A stretch of 64,000 bases of DNA, taken from positions 378,435-442,434 of the forward strand of contig WELA01007307.1 in NCBI GenBank assembly GCA_009602735.1, read 5' to 3'. The notes beneath the pieces are model-generated. The model was not told the origin of the DNA and did not search any database. It worked only from the letters and a program-made list of their open reading frames with translations. The stretch comes from Mesotaenium endlicherianum. Lineage: Eukaryota > Streptophyta > Zygnematophyceae > Zygnematales > Mesotaeniaceae. Positions 19,101 to 28,652 of this stretch are shown here, in pieces (position 1 is the stretch's first letter; each line of letters opens with the position of its first letter). The position numbers and the translations under genes were made by a program.

Positions 19101-21632
19101 TTACATTTGAGGTACTCAACCCTGGCTTCTATGATCTCGTGCTAGGCAGGTCCTAGCTTAATAGACATCAAGGTGAAGTGTGTTGGAGCAGAGGTACAGT
19201 TAAAGTGAGAGGAGCCGGTGATGGGCAGACTAACTTGGCACCCACCAGTGCTCTTCCTCTTGTCCTGTATGGATGGCAAATGAAGGAAAAGAAGAGGCTT
19301 CCAGGAGGATGCAAATTGCTGAATACAATGGAGTTCATCGACAGCTGGAACCAGAAGGAAGAGAGAATGTTCTGTCTGCTGCTAAGAGAGGTACCTCCTC
19401 AACCTGAAGAAGTGGTTGAGAAAATGGTAAGCCCTCCGGAGCACCCTACTACTGCAAAAATTGTTTCTCAATACACTGATGTTTTCAGTATGCCTCCAGG
19501 ACTACCTTCTAAGAGGGAAGTGGATCACAAGTTTGATCTATTACCTGGGAGTCAGCCACCCTGGCAACGCACTTATGGCTTGTCTAATGTCGAGAGTGAA
19601 GTGTTGAAAACACAGATTGCAGAGCTTGAGGAAAATGGTTACATTCCCCCAGTAAATCACCTTATGGCGCAGCCATCCTCTTTGTTAAAAAAAGAATGGA
19701 AGTATGCGAATGTGTGTTCTTAACAAAATTACAGTAAAGAACAAGTACGCTTTACCCAGAATTAAGGACTTGCTTGATACCCTATCTGGTGCTAAAGTTT
19801 TCAGTAAGATAGATTTCAAGAGTGGTTATCATCAAATTGCTGAGGAGATCAACACAAGACTGCCTTCCGCACACGTTATGGACACTATGAGTTTAATGTG
19901 ATGCCATTTGTAGTGACTAATGCTCCTGCAACCTTCATGGGTGCTATGAATGACATTTTCAGACCTTACCTGAATAAGTTTGTGCAAATCTTTCTGGATG
20001 ATATTTTAATTTGCTCTAAAGATGAAGCTCAGCATGCTGAACACTTAAAGACGGTCATGGACACTCTGAAAAGAAATCAGTTACATGTTAAAATGAGCAA
20101 GTGTGATTTCTTCAAGGAAAGTATTGAATTCTTAGGCGATGTTGTCAACAAAGAAGGCATTAGTGTGGATCCTCAACAAGTCCAGACCATAAGGGACTAG
20201 CCTGTACCACAATTTGTCTCGGAAGTTAGGTCCTTCTCTGGGTTGGCTAACTACTGTAGGAGATTTATTGAGAATTATTATACGAAGGTCAATAAACAGA
20301 CTCACCTTAATAAGAAAGACATAGGGTATGTGTGGGGGGAAGAGCAACAGGCTGCCTTCCAGACCCTTCAAGATGCTCTTTGTTCTGCCCCAGTGCTAGC
20401 CGTGTATGGCCCCAGCAAACCTGTGCAGGTGGTTACTGATGCTTCTGACTTTGCCATGGGTGCTATTTTGTTGCAGCCTGCTGACAAAACCACGAAGGAT
20501 GGTAAGGTAAGGCGGGAGTGGCAAGTTGTGCTATATGAATCTATGAAATTCAACTTTGCTAAAATTAACTATTCTGTGCATGATAAAGAGCTGCTTGCTA
20601 TCATTCATGTGCTCAAACAGTGGAGAGCATACTTACATGGTAAAGCTTTTAAGGTGATTACATATCATCTAGCTCTGACTCACTTTCAGATGAAGTCCAA
20701 GCTGTCGAGGAGGGAGAACCGCTGGAGCCAGATGCTGGAGCAGTTCCAAGTCCCGATTGACAACAAACCTGGGAAGTTGAATCTTGCTGATGCACTCTCT
20801 AGAAGACCTGACTAGTAGGAAAGGAACTTTTGTCAGCATGCTGTAGATAAAGTCCTTTGTGCACTCACTTCATTAAAGGTGAAAAAGTCCTTCCTTGAAC
20901 AACTTAGGAAAGCCTACCTTTCTGACCCAACATTTGAGCCTAGCCCCACTGATGGTGTGTGTCCTGCTACTGCACTCGGGTATAGGCTTAAGGGAGGGGT
21001 CTGGGTGACTGAAACCACTTCAGGCAGGCTGAAGCTGGTCATTCGTAATAACTTAGAGATAAGGTCCCTCATGCTGAGTCAAGTGCATGACAGTTTACTG
21101 TGGGCATTTGGGGCAGGCCAAAATTGTTGGCAAACTGGCACAACATTATCATTGGGAGGGATTACCTCGGGAGGTCCTGAAATACGTTCAATCCTGTGAC
21201 CAGTGTCAAAAGAATAAGTCTAGGCACACACCACCGGGGGGCCTCTTACAACCGCTGCCCATCCCACCTGGCCGCTAGGAAACAATATCCATGGACTGGG
21301 TGATCAAACTGCCACGAACTGCCCATGGGCATGATTCAATACTGGTAGTTGTGGATAAATTGACAAAAATGGTCATTTTCATCCCCACAACTGTCAAAAG
21401 TAACTGCACTCGAAACGGCGAGACAGTTCTACAACCATGTAGTATGCCAACATGGGCTATCCTCTAATATCATCTCAGACAGAGACTCAAAATTTACCTC
21501 TAACTTCTGGAGAGCTTCAATTGGATTAATGGGAGTCAAACAGCTGCTTAGCACAGCAAATCACCCTCAGACTAATGGGCAGATTGAAAGAACTAACCAA
21601 GTTCTGCAAGAGGTGCTGAGAGCATACATTAA
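19101..21632 (+). pseudogene. B3 pol region (protease end, RT, RNase H, integrase)
   Basis: Frames at 19178-19723, 19704-20200, 20243-20815 and 20879-21278 carry recognisable Ty3/gypsy motifs: KNKYALPRI and [11 protein letters not shown] of RT, FLDDILI near 19990, [14 protein letters not shown] of RNase [19 protein letters not shown], and integrase fragments through the HHCC domain to the DDE core. They align along their length with the open frame of B2 (28653-31211, minus), which is the better guide to the protein. Much broken. Confidence 0.8.
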
Positions 21633-22309
21633 CACTAGGTCTCCAAAGGATAAGACTATATATGGTCCAATAATGCACCCCCTAAGTCACACTATATTGA
21701 AATAACCATTGAAGCTATGACTATGTGTGATAGACCATTAGAGAGCTTACATCACAAAGTATTGCACTGGCCATGTGGCCCGCAATTTTCGGAAAGGTAA
21801 GGTGTACTTTTCGTACAAGGTGTGTACGGTAACAAGAAACGAGCAAATAGGGCCAACTTTACCGTCACACACTATGAATTTGGATTTGAACCAGTAGTTG
21901 TTGATTTAATTTGGGGTAGGCATGTGTCTTACCTATCATATGAAACAGATTTCCCTTCATTCTAATCAGTAGTTTTGTGGAGGCACACTCTGTACTTAGT
22001 GGACCATGTGGGTCCGGGTATTTTTCGTACTTTTTAGTGCCTCATGCACCAAAGCATCACAATTAATAATTCATAATTTATTCTTTACACATGCAAATAG
22101 TAATCTGTAAAGTGGAGCTTGAAAGTAAGGTCTTATTTTACTTACAAAAAAATATTCATATACAAAATAATGAATTAAAATGATTAAAAATAAATTATTA
22201 GTTGTAAAATATCGCAGAATCGACAGCTTTGCACACATGAAGCTGAACTGTTTATGGAGCACAATGTCTTTCATATATGTTTCTGTTGCAGTTCCTGTGC
22301 TCTGCAGTC

Positions 22310-22750
22310 CTACTTCTTACTGCTATTCAGCTTGTAGGGGCCACTATCTACATGTGCTATGTGCCTGTTGGTATGGTACTCCTCAAAGCAAGGCTCGGGG
22401 CAAAGCGCTACTCCACACGTTGCGCACCAATAGCTAGGCCTCACCTTACTCTTCTCATAGCCTAGGTCATACAACTTGCTCCTGCACACTACACATCCTG
22501 GTCTAGAGCCTCCTGGAAGGTGCTCAAGGAAGTGTCTCCCTAGGAACCTGTCAATCCCAGCCCGCCCCGCACTCCAGCGAGAGCGCCTCCCCTTATGTGG
22601 ATCATGGAAGTCTGTCATCTCCGCTACAACATCTAACATGAAGGGATACCTGTCACTCTCAGGATGGGCCAGGTTGTAGAGGATGTAGGCATCAACCAGG
22701 GCAGCATCAAATAGACCCCAATATAGTTTGTGCCACCACTTTAAGCTCAC
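22310..22750 (-). pseudogene. P2 transposase C-terminal part with Cys-rich domain
   Basis: The 146-codon frame begins with KWWHKLYWGLFDAALVDAYI, the conserved helix that follows the last catalytic residue in piggyBac transposases. It ends in a Cys-rich zinc-binding domain (CVVC, CATC, CPEPCFEEYHT). In piggyBac this C-terminal domain binds the transposon ends. The preceding SAVSL in frame suggests homology continues slightly upstream, but the DDE core is absent. This piece has no obvious start of its own and may be reached only by splicing or not at all. Confidence 0.8.
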
Positions 22751-22872
22751 AGCAGAAGTCTCGACAAAGAACTTATCTCACACAGAGCTTGTAAAATTGA
22801 TCAACAGCGTCTTTGTGTGTTTTGTAGTGCACCACAATGTTTGGAGAAGTTATGGTTAAGGAGAAATTATGG
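22751..22872 (-). other. P2 junction between N-terminal and C-terminal coding parts
   Basis: These 122 bases separate the two P2 coding parts. The sequence VETSAVSL just before KWWHK reads in frame with the C-terminal part. An intron or a deletion scar is possible; the roughly 300 missing core residues favour deletion. Confidence 0.4.
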
Positions 22873-23454
22873 TTATGGAGCAGTTGCCCTTCTCCTCCTC
22901 TCCCTTTTCTCATTTCTAACAGTAGGAACAATAAGCATCAGCTGCTTACCTCTTCCGGTGTCAGGCCTGCCCCTCTTCCTTATAATATCCTCCTCCTCCT
23001 CCTCCTCCTCCTCCTCTTCCTCCTCATCCTCCTTATCCTCCTCACCATCACTAGACCTTGGCTGTGAGTCATCATTTGGATCTTGGGAGGACGAAATTAG
23101 ACTGTGACCCTCATTCTCCCTCAAATTTGAAAGCAAAGAGGCCCTTGAGGAAACCAAGCCAAAACGAACTACATGCGGCTCGAAATAAAACCAGGACTCT
23201 TCAGGCACTGTAGATAGGTACTGCTTGACCTGCCATGCCTCCCATTGCTTCTTTTCTTTGTCATACAACACTTCTATGAGCCATGAGTTTTCTTTTTTAG
23301 TCCTCACAACCTCTTTTCTCACAATTTCGACTAATAAAAACTCTATGTAATACTGTCCAAATGCCTTTTTTGCCCATGCATCTTCCCGGAAGGTGGCAGG
23401 GATGAGTAATTTACCACCCACAACTATTTTTGGCGCATTTGAAGAAGAAGCCAT
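22873..23454 (-). CDS. P2 transposase N-terminal protein
   Basis: A 193-codon frame from an ATG at 23454 (MASSSNAPK). It has no database-level match I can name. Its place at the promoter-proximal end of a piggyBac element marks it as the transposase N-terminus. Features: WYF-rich globular part (ENSWLIEVLYDKEKKQWEAW, ESWFYFEPHVVRFG), a long acidic run coded by a GAG/GAA microsatellite (about 22988-23043), and an AT-hook-like basic motif (RKRGRPDTGRGK) just after it. It ends at a stop at 22873 before any catalytic motif. It could make a short DNA-binding protein lacking transposase activity. Confidence 0.6.
   Translation of the reverse strand: MASSSNAPKIVVGGKLLIPATFREDAWAKKAFGQYYIEFLLVEIVRKEVVRTKKENSWLIEVLYDKEKKQWEAWQVKQYLSTVPEESWFYFEPHVVRFGLVSSRASLLSNLRENEGHSLISSSQDPNDDSQPRSSDGEEDKEDEEEEEEEEEEEEDIIRKRGRPDTGRGKQLMLIVPTVRNEKRERRRRATAP
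22988..23043. repeat. CCT/AGG trinucleotide microsatellite in P2
   Basis: An almost pure run of CCT and TCC triplets on the plus strand, interrupted by CTT and CAT. On the minus strand it reads as GAG/GAA codons and makes the poly-Glu run of the P2 N-terminal protein. Confidence 0.9.
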
Positions 23455-23745
23455 GGCTCTAAGAGCTTTTTAGTGACCTCGGGTATGACAGACTTTTCAC
23501 TTGAAATTTCGTTGTGAACCTGAACTTTGAACCTCCTTCTTTTGACTCTAACTTTGTCGTTAATGATCGGAAGATCATTTTACATTTTTTCGCCTAAGGT
23601 TCAAGTCTGTACGGTTCGTTTGAGCCATCGATTTTACCAGTTGGTCAACTGTAGCACCCTGGAGGTCAGCGCTGGAAAATGGGGGTTAGCCAGACCATAT
23701 ACGGTCCGAGGACCATATATGGTCCGATGGAATACCTAGTGTTAA

Positions 23746-24502
23746 CCAAAAACAAGACAATTGGGATGACTTGTTGCCTCAAATCCGATTTACGGTCAAC
23801 AGTGCGGTGCACGCGTCAACGGGCAAGACTCCTTTTAAACTCAGCCTGGGTAGAGTCCCTAAGTCTCCTTTAGATGACCTTGGGGAGTCTTTAACTCACC
23901 CTGAAGGGATTGACAATCCGTTCTCCCTCCAGTTCACCCAGGAGTTTGCTGACATCGTGTTAGAAGTCCAACAGAACCTGCACAAAGCCCAGGAAACTCA
24001 ACAAAAATACGCTAATCAGCATCGTCGAGAACTGATATTTTCTAAGGGCGATTTGGTCAAACTGCATTCTCAGCACCTGTACCTCCCTTGTGTGGTCAAG
24101 AAAAAGCTTGGTCCTGTCTGGGTCGGTCCATATTCGGTGGTGCGCCGTGTCGGTCACAACGCTTACAAACTGAACATGTCAGCAGAATACAAGGGTCACC
24201 CAGTTTTTAATGTTTCCTTCCTTGAACCGTACATCAAAGGTGATACACTATTCACAGGTCAATTACCTGTCCAACCGGGACCGGTCCCCGCTGTCCGGGA
24301 TGGTGACCCTGAGGAATATGAGGTCGAGGAGATTCTAGACACTCGCTCTGTCCGTCGATCATCTAAATATGTCATGAAGTACCTGGTCAGATGGAAGGGT
24401 TACGATGCATCTAGGGACACATGGGAATTTAAAGACCAGCTGACCAATGCCAAAGGGGCGTTGAAACGGTTCCACCTTCGGGCGGTTGGCACCCCTCCCT
24501 AA
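23746..24502 (+). CDS. B3 integrase C-terminus with chromodomain
   Basis: The frame resumes after the P2 insertion. It carries the integrase tail (VHASTGKTPFKLSLGRVP, HRRELIFSKGDLVKLHSQHL, GPVWVGPYSVVRRVGHNAY) and the chromodomain (EEYEVEEILDTRS, YLVRWKGYDASRDTWE). It is open over 243 codons (23771-24502) and closely matches the copies at 1-372 and 27939-28634. Function as for the other chromodomain tails: chromatin-guided integration, known for chromoviruses. Confidence 0.88.
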
Positions 24503-24850
24503 CTGTCATTTCAGTGGACACGGAGAGGTGACAGGTGGTCCTGTCTACATAAAGTCGGAGGGGAATGTGACAGTTAGTGACAGATGGTGACAGTTGTGAC
24601 AGGCAGCCCATCTTTAAAATTATGTTGGAGGGAGTGTGTTTCGTTTCGGGAACAGCCAGGCGAATTTTATAACCAATCTACACACTCAACCTGCGCTCAT
24701 ACTCACTTTCTCTCTCTAACTAAATCACTCACTCACACAAGGTACTTCACACTAGGGACTCTCCCTATCACGTTCTTTTTCACCACGGGCACTCAGTAGC
24801 GGTAAAGTATCATGACTTCACTGACTGCATTGTGTTTATGATTGAGCAGG
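24503..24850 (+). promoter_or_regulatory. B3 spacer between chromodomain and ORF3
   Basis: It starts with the purine tract AGTCGGAGGGGAATG (about 24544) and a run of GTGACAG-type repeats (24558-24603). A second purine tract TTGGAGGGAGTG lies near 24623. It ends in TGATTGAGCAG directly before the ORF3 ATG at 24851. No gene is visible inside. Confidence 0.45.
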
Positions 24851-25219
24851 ATGACCCAGAAGTGGGAACTTAAGAGGAAGAGAAGAGCGGAGGAGGCACA
24901 TGCAGAATACTTGCAATTTCGTGGCGACATCGAATCATCCTCCATCTCCGCTCAGGAATCACAACGACTCCAACAACAGCTGGAGGCACAGAAGAAGAAG
25001 GAGGAGGAGGAACAGGTCAGGCTGAGGCAGGAGGAACTGGACAGAAAAGATGCAGAGGAGGCCAAGAAGGCGGAAGAGGAGAGGCAAGCCGAGGCGAGGC
25101 GGAAGCAGCAGGTTGAAGAAGAACAGAGGAGAATCACCAGCTACCGCTACACAGTGCTGGGCGAGGCCTTTGATCCACTGGAGGAGGCCTTCAAGTATGC
25201 CCAGAGAAGTCGCAGTGAG
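24851..25219 (+). pseudogene. B3 ORF3, first part (diverged subtype)
   Basis: From the ATG at 24851 the protein has a strongly charged coiled coil (QRLQQQLEAQKKKEEEEQ, EEAKKAEEERQAEARRKQQ) and then SYRYTVLGEAFDPLEEA, which corresponds to TYRYTVVGGQNFDNLKEA of the other ORF3 copies. The rest of the N-terminus is much diverged from them. The B2 element is inserted directly after this part; the remainder is at 31553-32752. Function unknown. Confidence 0.7.
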
Positions 25220-25881
25220 TGAAATGAATCGACTTACCAAATAGGCGATTAACAATTAATAAAGATCTTTATATCAGCAAGTAATCTTTATGGTATTTCC
25301 GTTAACGAGTTAAACGGCAAAGGACAATACACTAGCAGGGAATAATACTCGTAAGTCAAATGCGAGTAAATTAGCATCAATAATGCAAATCAGTAAACTC
25401 ATACATAAGCAAGGTTAGAAGACAGTGCGTATCAATGGCTTCTCGCCTTGGATTCGAGAGCAATGCCTAGCGTATGTACATGGAATGAGTTTACTGTTCA
25501 ACGGTCAGTGCGATGGCACCGCCTACCCGGGAGTTAACCACGTTGGTAGGACCTCGGTTAACCAAATCCACCGCCATCTCCCATCATCCCGAATAGCCAT
25601 CCATCATAGGGATGTCATCTGGCTATTCATCTAGCATATCGCACTTAGATGCATATCAAGGCAGTTCGCTGCTACCGAGTACGGAAGTCAGCTGGCTGTC
25701 AAAGAATGGGTCAGCAAGCTGACTTATATGGACTTCAGCCTGCTGCTTTCGGCTGAGTCATTAAACTGATAATTATGTAAAGTCCAGCAGACTGACTATT
25801 AACTAAAGTTCAGCAGGCTGAACTTAATTAACTATTATATTTAAATGAATATTATATCCACTAATATACTGATTCATTACA
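25220..25881 (-). repeat. 3' LTR of B2
   Basis: A 662-base family B LTR read on the minus strand, ends TGAAATGAATC and GATTCATTACA on the plus strand. The polypurine tract is the reverse complement of 25882-25895, directly next to it. Confidence 0.92.
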
Positions 25882-25994
25882 ATCCCTCCAACTTAACTTG
25901 TTGTCGCCTCGACAACATTAAACTGCAGAAATTTTAAATAAGGGAACTGAACCTGACCAGCCTCCCTTACTGACTGCCTCTTCAGCGTGTCACC

Positions 25995-27671
25995 TTAAGG
26001 GGTTGTTCCTGGGGCTTCAGGATCAGGAGACGGAGATCTGGACCTAGATCTGGACAGCCCTCTAGGTCTGTCAGCTGGCCTTCTAAAGAACCCTGTTTGC
26101 TCTAAAGTTGGCCCTCGAGGAGAACGGAGGATGGTGGCCTGCTCTTCAACCACTTGGGTGTTGATTCCCACATAGACAGGCATTCCAGTAGGATGCTGAA
26201 ATACATTGGCTAGAGGTACATGCCCCTGAGCGGAGGGGGAGGCTGGCATACCTCTGGCCCACCCGCGTGTCCCTCTTCTGGCACCCCTGTCCTCTGGGGA
26301 TTTCTGTCTGTGTCTGCTGCCCAGTACAGTCAGATCAGCTTCTTCCCCTGCTTGGGCAGGTGGGCTGGGGGAGCGAGCGCGGGGTCCAGTTGTCGCCATA
26401 ACGGGGATCACATTCCACACACCTGATCGTGGTTCTTTAGGAAGTGCCACTGCCTGTCCCTGGGTATCCTGAGTACCTGCTGCTGATGCTTCTCCTCTGC
26501 CTTGTTCTTCTTCCTCATCCTCCTCATCCTCCTCCTCGGAGAGAGTAGGGGTCTCGTCCACTAAGTCGTCCTGCTCCCTAGTAGACATGGAGTAGTCTAC
26601 CGACCTCCCTTTCTTAGGGCGCGCTGGAGGTTGCTTGGCCTTCAGCCTACTGATATCTATCCGGCCTGCATTCTTTGCCCATTTGACAAAGGCATGCTTT
26701 CCCTTAGAGAAGTACTCTCTTCCCCTCCTCCTATGTTCCTTGGTCTCTGCATTCATATTGCTCAGGCATCCATTCAGCCTGGGGTCCCAAGGGGCAATGT
26801 GAGGTGGTAGGATGAGATAGCCGTCTAGGCCATAGTGGAAGTCATCCGGTTGGGCTCGGTCACACTCCTGCTTCTTATTTGTGACGGTCATCCACCTCCA
26901 GTCTGTTGGCTGCTGGTAGTACTGGGGTCCGTGCTCAGCCTTCCTCAGTTTACACGGGAACCAGTGGGGAGAGAACATCTGCTGTCCTGCTTCCCTGGCC
27001 AAGTACTCCCAGCTCCTTCTCTCAACTTCATTGTAAGCTGGCAGGAGTGTGAGGTAGAATACCGTATCCTTAAAGCTATCGGGCCGCATGCTCACCATCC
27101 GGATGAGTCTCTGATCTCCCACTATTCCCGGTATGGGGACCGGCTTGTCCTCTGAATCATCTGCGAGATACCGGGCCTGCTCTGCTGTATAGCCCACCAT
27201 CTTAGCATAATCTTCGTAAAGGACCACGCCGGTGTGTGTCTCGATGTACCTGTCCAGTGCTGTAGCTCCTTCCTTCTGTAGCAGTGTTGTCTGTTCCAGC
27301 CTGTTGATCTCCTGGGCTGCCAGCAATGCTTCCTTCAGGTTATCGAAGTTTTGGCCACCCACCACAGTATACCTGTAAGTGGCCAAGCTCTTCTGTCTGT
27401 CCGCTTCAATCTTTTTTCTTTTCTCCTCTTCTGCCGCTGCCGCTTCTTCTTGCTGTTTCTTCTGTCTCTCCTCCTCAGCCTTCCTGAGGTTTTCCGCTTC
27501 CTGATCCTTCTTCCTCTGTGCCTCGTCTGCCGCCTCTTGTTGCTTGCGGACCCGTTCTTGTTCTCTCCTGGTGAGGGACGTCGCCTCCAGCTCCTTCCGG
27601 TATTGCTCCATTGTCCTCCTGGCTTCTTCTGCCTTGCGCATTCTGTCCTCCTTTTGTGTGGTGGGCGCCAT
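25995..27671 (-). CDS. Family B ORF3, open copy of 558 codons
   Basis: The best copy of the unknown family B protein. The start is taken at the ATG at 27671 (MAPTTQKEDRMRK) because the same ATG follows an AG-ending acceptor-like sequence in all copies; an upstream in-frame start adds eight residues. Rough residue map: 1-105 charged coiled coil; 106-370 globular, with YRYTVVGGQNFDNLKEA, DYAKMVGYTAEQA, IPGIVGDQRLIRMVS, YNEVERRSWEYLARE, QPTDWRWMTV and LILPPHIAPWDPRLNG; about 390-410 acidic; 410-558 low-complexity with an RS-rich end. No membrane segment, so it is unlikely to be a classic envelope. It could be a nucleic-acid-binding or chromatin-associated accessory protein; that is a guess. Confidence 0.75.
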   Translation of the reverse strand: MAPTTQKEDRMRKAEEARRTMEQYRKELEATSLTRREQERVRKQQEAADEAQRKKDQEAENLRKAEEERQKKQQEEAAAAEEEKRKKIEADRQKSLATYRYTVVGGQNFDNLKEALLAAQEINRLEQTTLLQKEGATALDRYIETHTGVVLYEDYAKMVGYTAEQARYLADDSEDKPVPIPGIVGDQRLIRMVSMRPDSFKDTVFYLTLLPAYNEVERRSWEYLAREAGQQMFSPHWFPCKLRKAEHGPQYYQQPTDWRWMTVTNKKQECDRAQPDDFHYGLDGYLILPPHIAPWDPRLNGCLSNMNAETKEHRRRGREYFSKGKHAFVKWAKNAGRIDISRLKAKQPPARPKKGRSVDYSMSTREQDDLVDETPTLSEEEDEEDEEEEQGRGEASAAGTQDTQGQAVALPKEPRSGVWNVIPVMATTGPRARSPSPPAQAGEEADLTVLGSRHRQKSPEDRGARRGTRGWARGMPASPSAQGHVPLANVFQHPTGMPVYVGINTQVVEEQATILRSPRGPTLEQTGFFRRPADRPRGLSRSRSRSPSPDPEAPGTTP

Positions 27672-27938
27672 CCTGCACATGTAACCAGGGCACAAGTTAG
27701 TAGGATATGGACCTTAGTCATAGGGATTGCAGGAAGTATGTTAGTATTTAGTATATTGGCTTCGCTGCTGTTTACCTTACAGGATGATTGCTAAAAGTTG
27801 ACGTAGTTGCGATGCGCTACACATAAACGTATGAGTGTGTTTTTATCGCTCTCGCTCACTAACTGTCATATATTTTCCCCTCCAACTTAAATGGAGACAG
27901 GACCGCCTGTCACCTTCCCGTGTCAACTGAAATGACAG
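27672..27938 (-). promoter_or_regulatory. B2 spacer between chromodomain and ORF3
   Basis: Read on the minus strand it contains the purine tract TTGGAGGGGAAAATATATGACAG (reverse complement near 27866-27888, given here in abbreviated sense only as a purine tract followed by TGACAG) and ends in TTACATGTGCAG before the ORF3 ATG. No gene is visible. Confidence 0.45.
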
Positions 27939-28634
27939 TTATGGAGGGACTCCAGCGGCCCGAAGGTGGAACCGTGTCAACGCCCCTTTGGCATTGGTCA
28001 AGTGGTCCTTAAACTCCCAAGTGTCCCCAGAGGCATCGTAACCCTTCCATCGAATGAGGTATTTCATGACATATTTAGACGATCGACGGACCGAGCGAGC
28101 GTCTAAAATCTCATCGACCTCATATTCCTCAGGGTCGCCGTCCCGGACAGCGGGGACCGGTCCCGGTTGGACAGGGAACCGACCTGTGAATAGTGTATCA
28201 CCTTTGATGTACGGTTCCAGGTAGGAGACATTAAAGACCGGGTGACCCTTGTAGTCCGCTGACATGTTCAGTTTGTAAGCATTTTGACCGACACGACGGA
28301 CCACCGAATATGGACCGACCCAGACAGGGCCAAGCTTTTTCTTGACCACACCAGGGAGGTACAGGTGCTGAGAATGCAGTTTGACTAAATCCCCCTTGGA
28401 AAATGTCAGTTCCCGACGGTGTTGATTAGCGTATTTTTGTTGGTTTTCTTGGGCCGTGTGCAAGTTTCGTTGGACTTCTGACAGGGTGTCAGCAAACTCC
28501 TGAGTTAACTGGAGGGAGACCGGGTTGTCAACCCCTTCAGGGTGAGTTAAAGATTCCCCTAGCACATCTAGAAATGATTTAGGGACTCTACCCAGGCTGA
28601 GTTCAAAAGGAGTTTTGCCCGTTGACGCGTGCAC
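27939..28634 (-). CDS. B2 integrase C-terminus with chromodomain
   Basis: 231 codons: integrase tail (HASTGKTPFELSLGRVP, RRELTFSKGDLVKLHSQ, GPVWVGPYSVVRRVGQ), GPY/F-like module (HPVFNVSYLEPYI) and chromodomain (EEYEVDEILDARS, YLIRWKGYDASGDTWE). It directly follows the RT-integrase frame on the minus strand. In intact relatives this is the C-terminal end of Pol. Confidence 0.88.
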   Translation of the reverse strand: MHASTGKTPFELSLGRVPKSFLDVLGESLTHPEGVDNPVSLQLTQEFADTLSEVQRNLHTAQENQQKYANQHRRELTFSKGDLVKLHSQHLYLPGVVKKKLGPVWVGPYSVVRRVGQNAYKLNMSADYKGHPVFNVSYLEPYIKGDTLFTGRFPVQPGPVPAVRDGDPEEYEVDEILDARSVRRSSKYVMKYLIRWKGYDASGDTWEFKDHLTNAKGALTRFHLRAAGVPP

Positions 28635-28652
28635 CGCACTGTTGACCGCAAA

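Larger units (their letters stand above)
21633..23741 (-). mobile_element. piggyBac-type DNA transposon P2, internally deleted
   Basis: The element is 2109 bases and flanked by TTAA at 21629-21632 and 23742-23745, the target site of piggyBac. Its ends are inverted repeats starting CACTAGGT, and both ends carry ATATATGGTCC a little further in. The right end has two further GACCATATA-type subterminal repeats. On the minus strand it codes for a transposase N-terminal part (22873-23454) and a C-terminal part with Cys-rich domain (22310-22750). The catalytic DDE core is missing, so it is non-autonomous. It sits in the integrase region of B3, so it is younger than B3. Confidence 0.88.

Noticed and set aside
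22988-23043. Triplet run as a possible CRISPR or satellite array
   Set aside because: It is a simple trinucleotide microsatellite coding for poly-Glu, with no spacers or longer unit.
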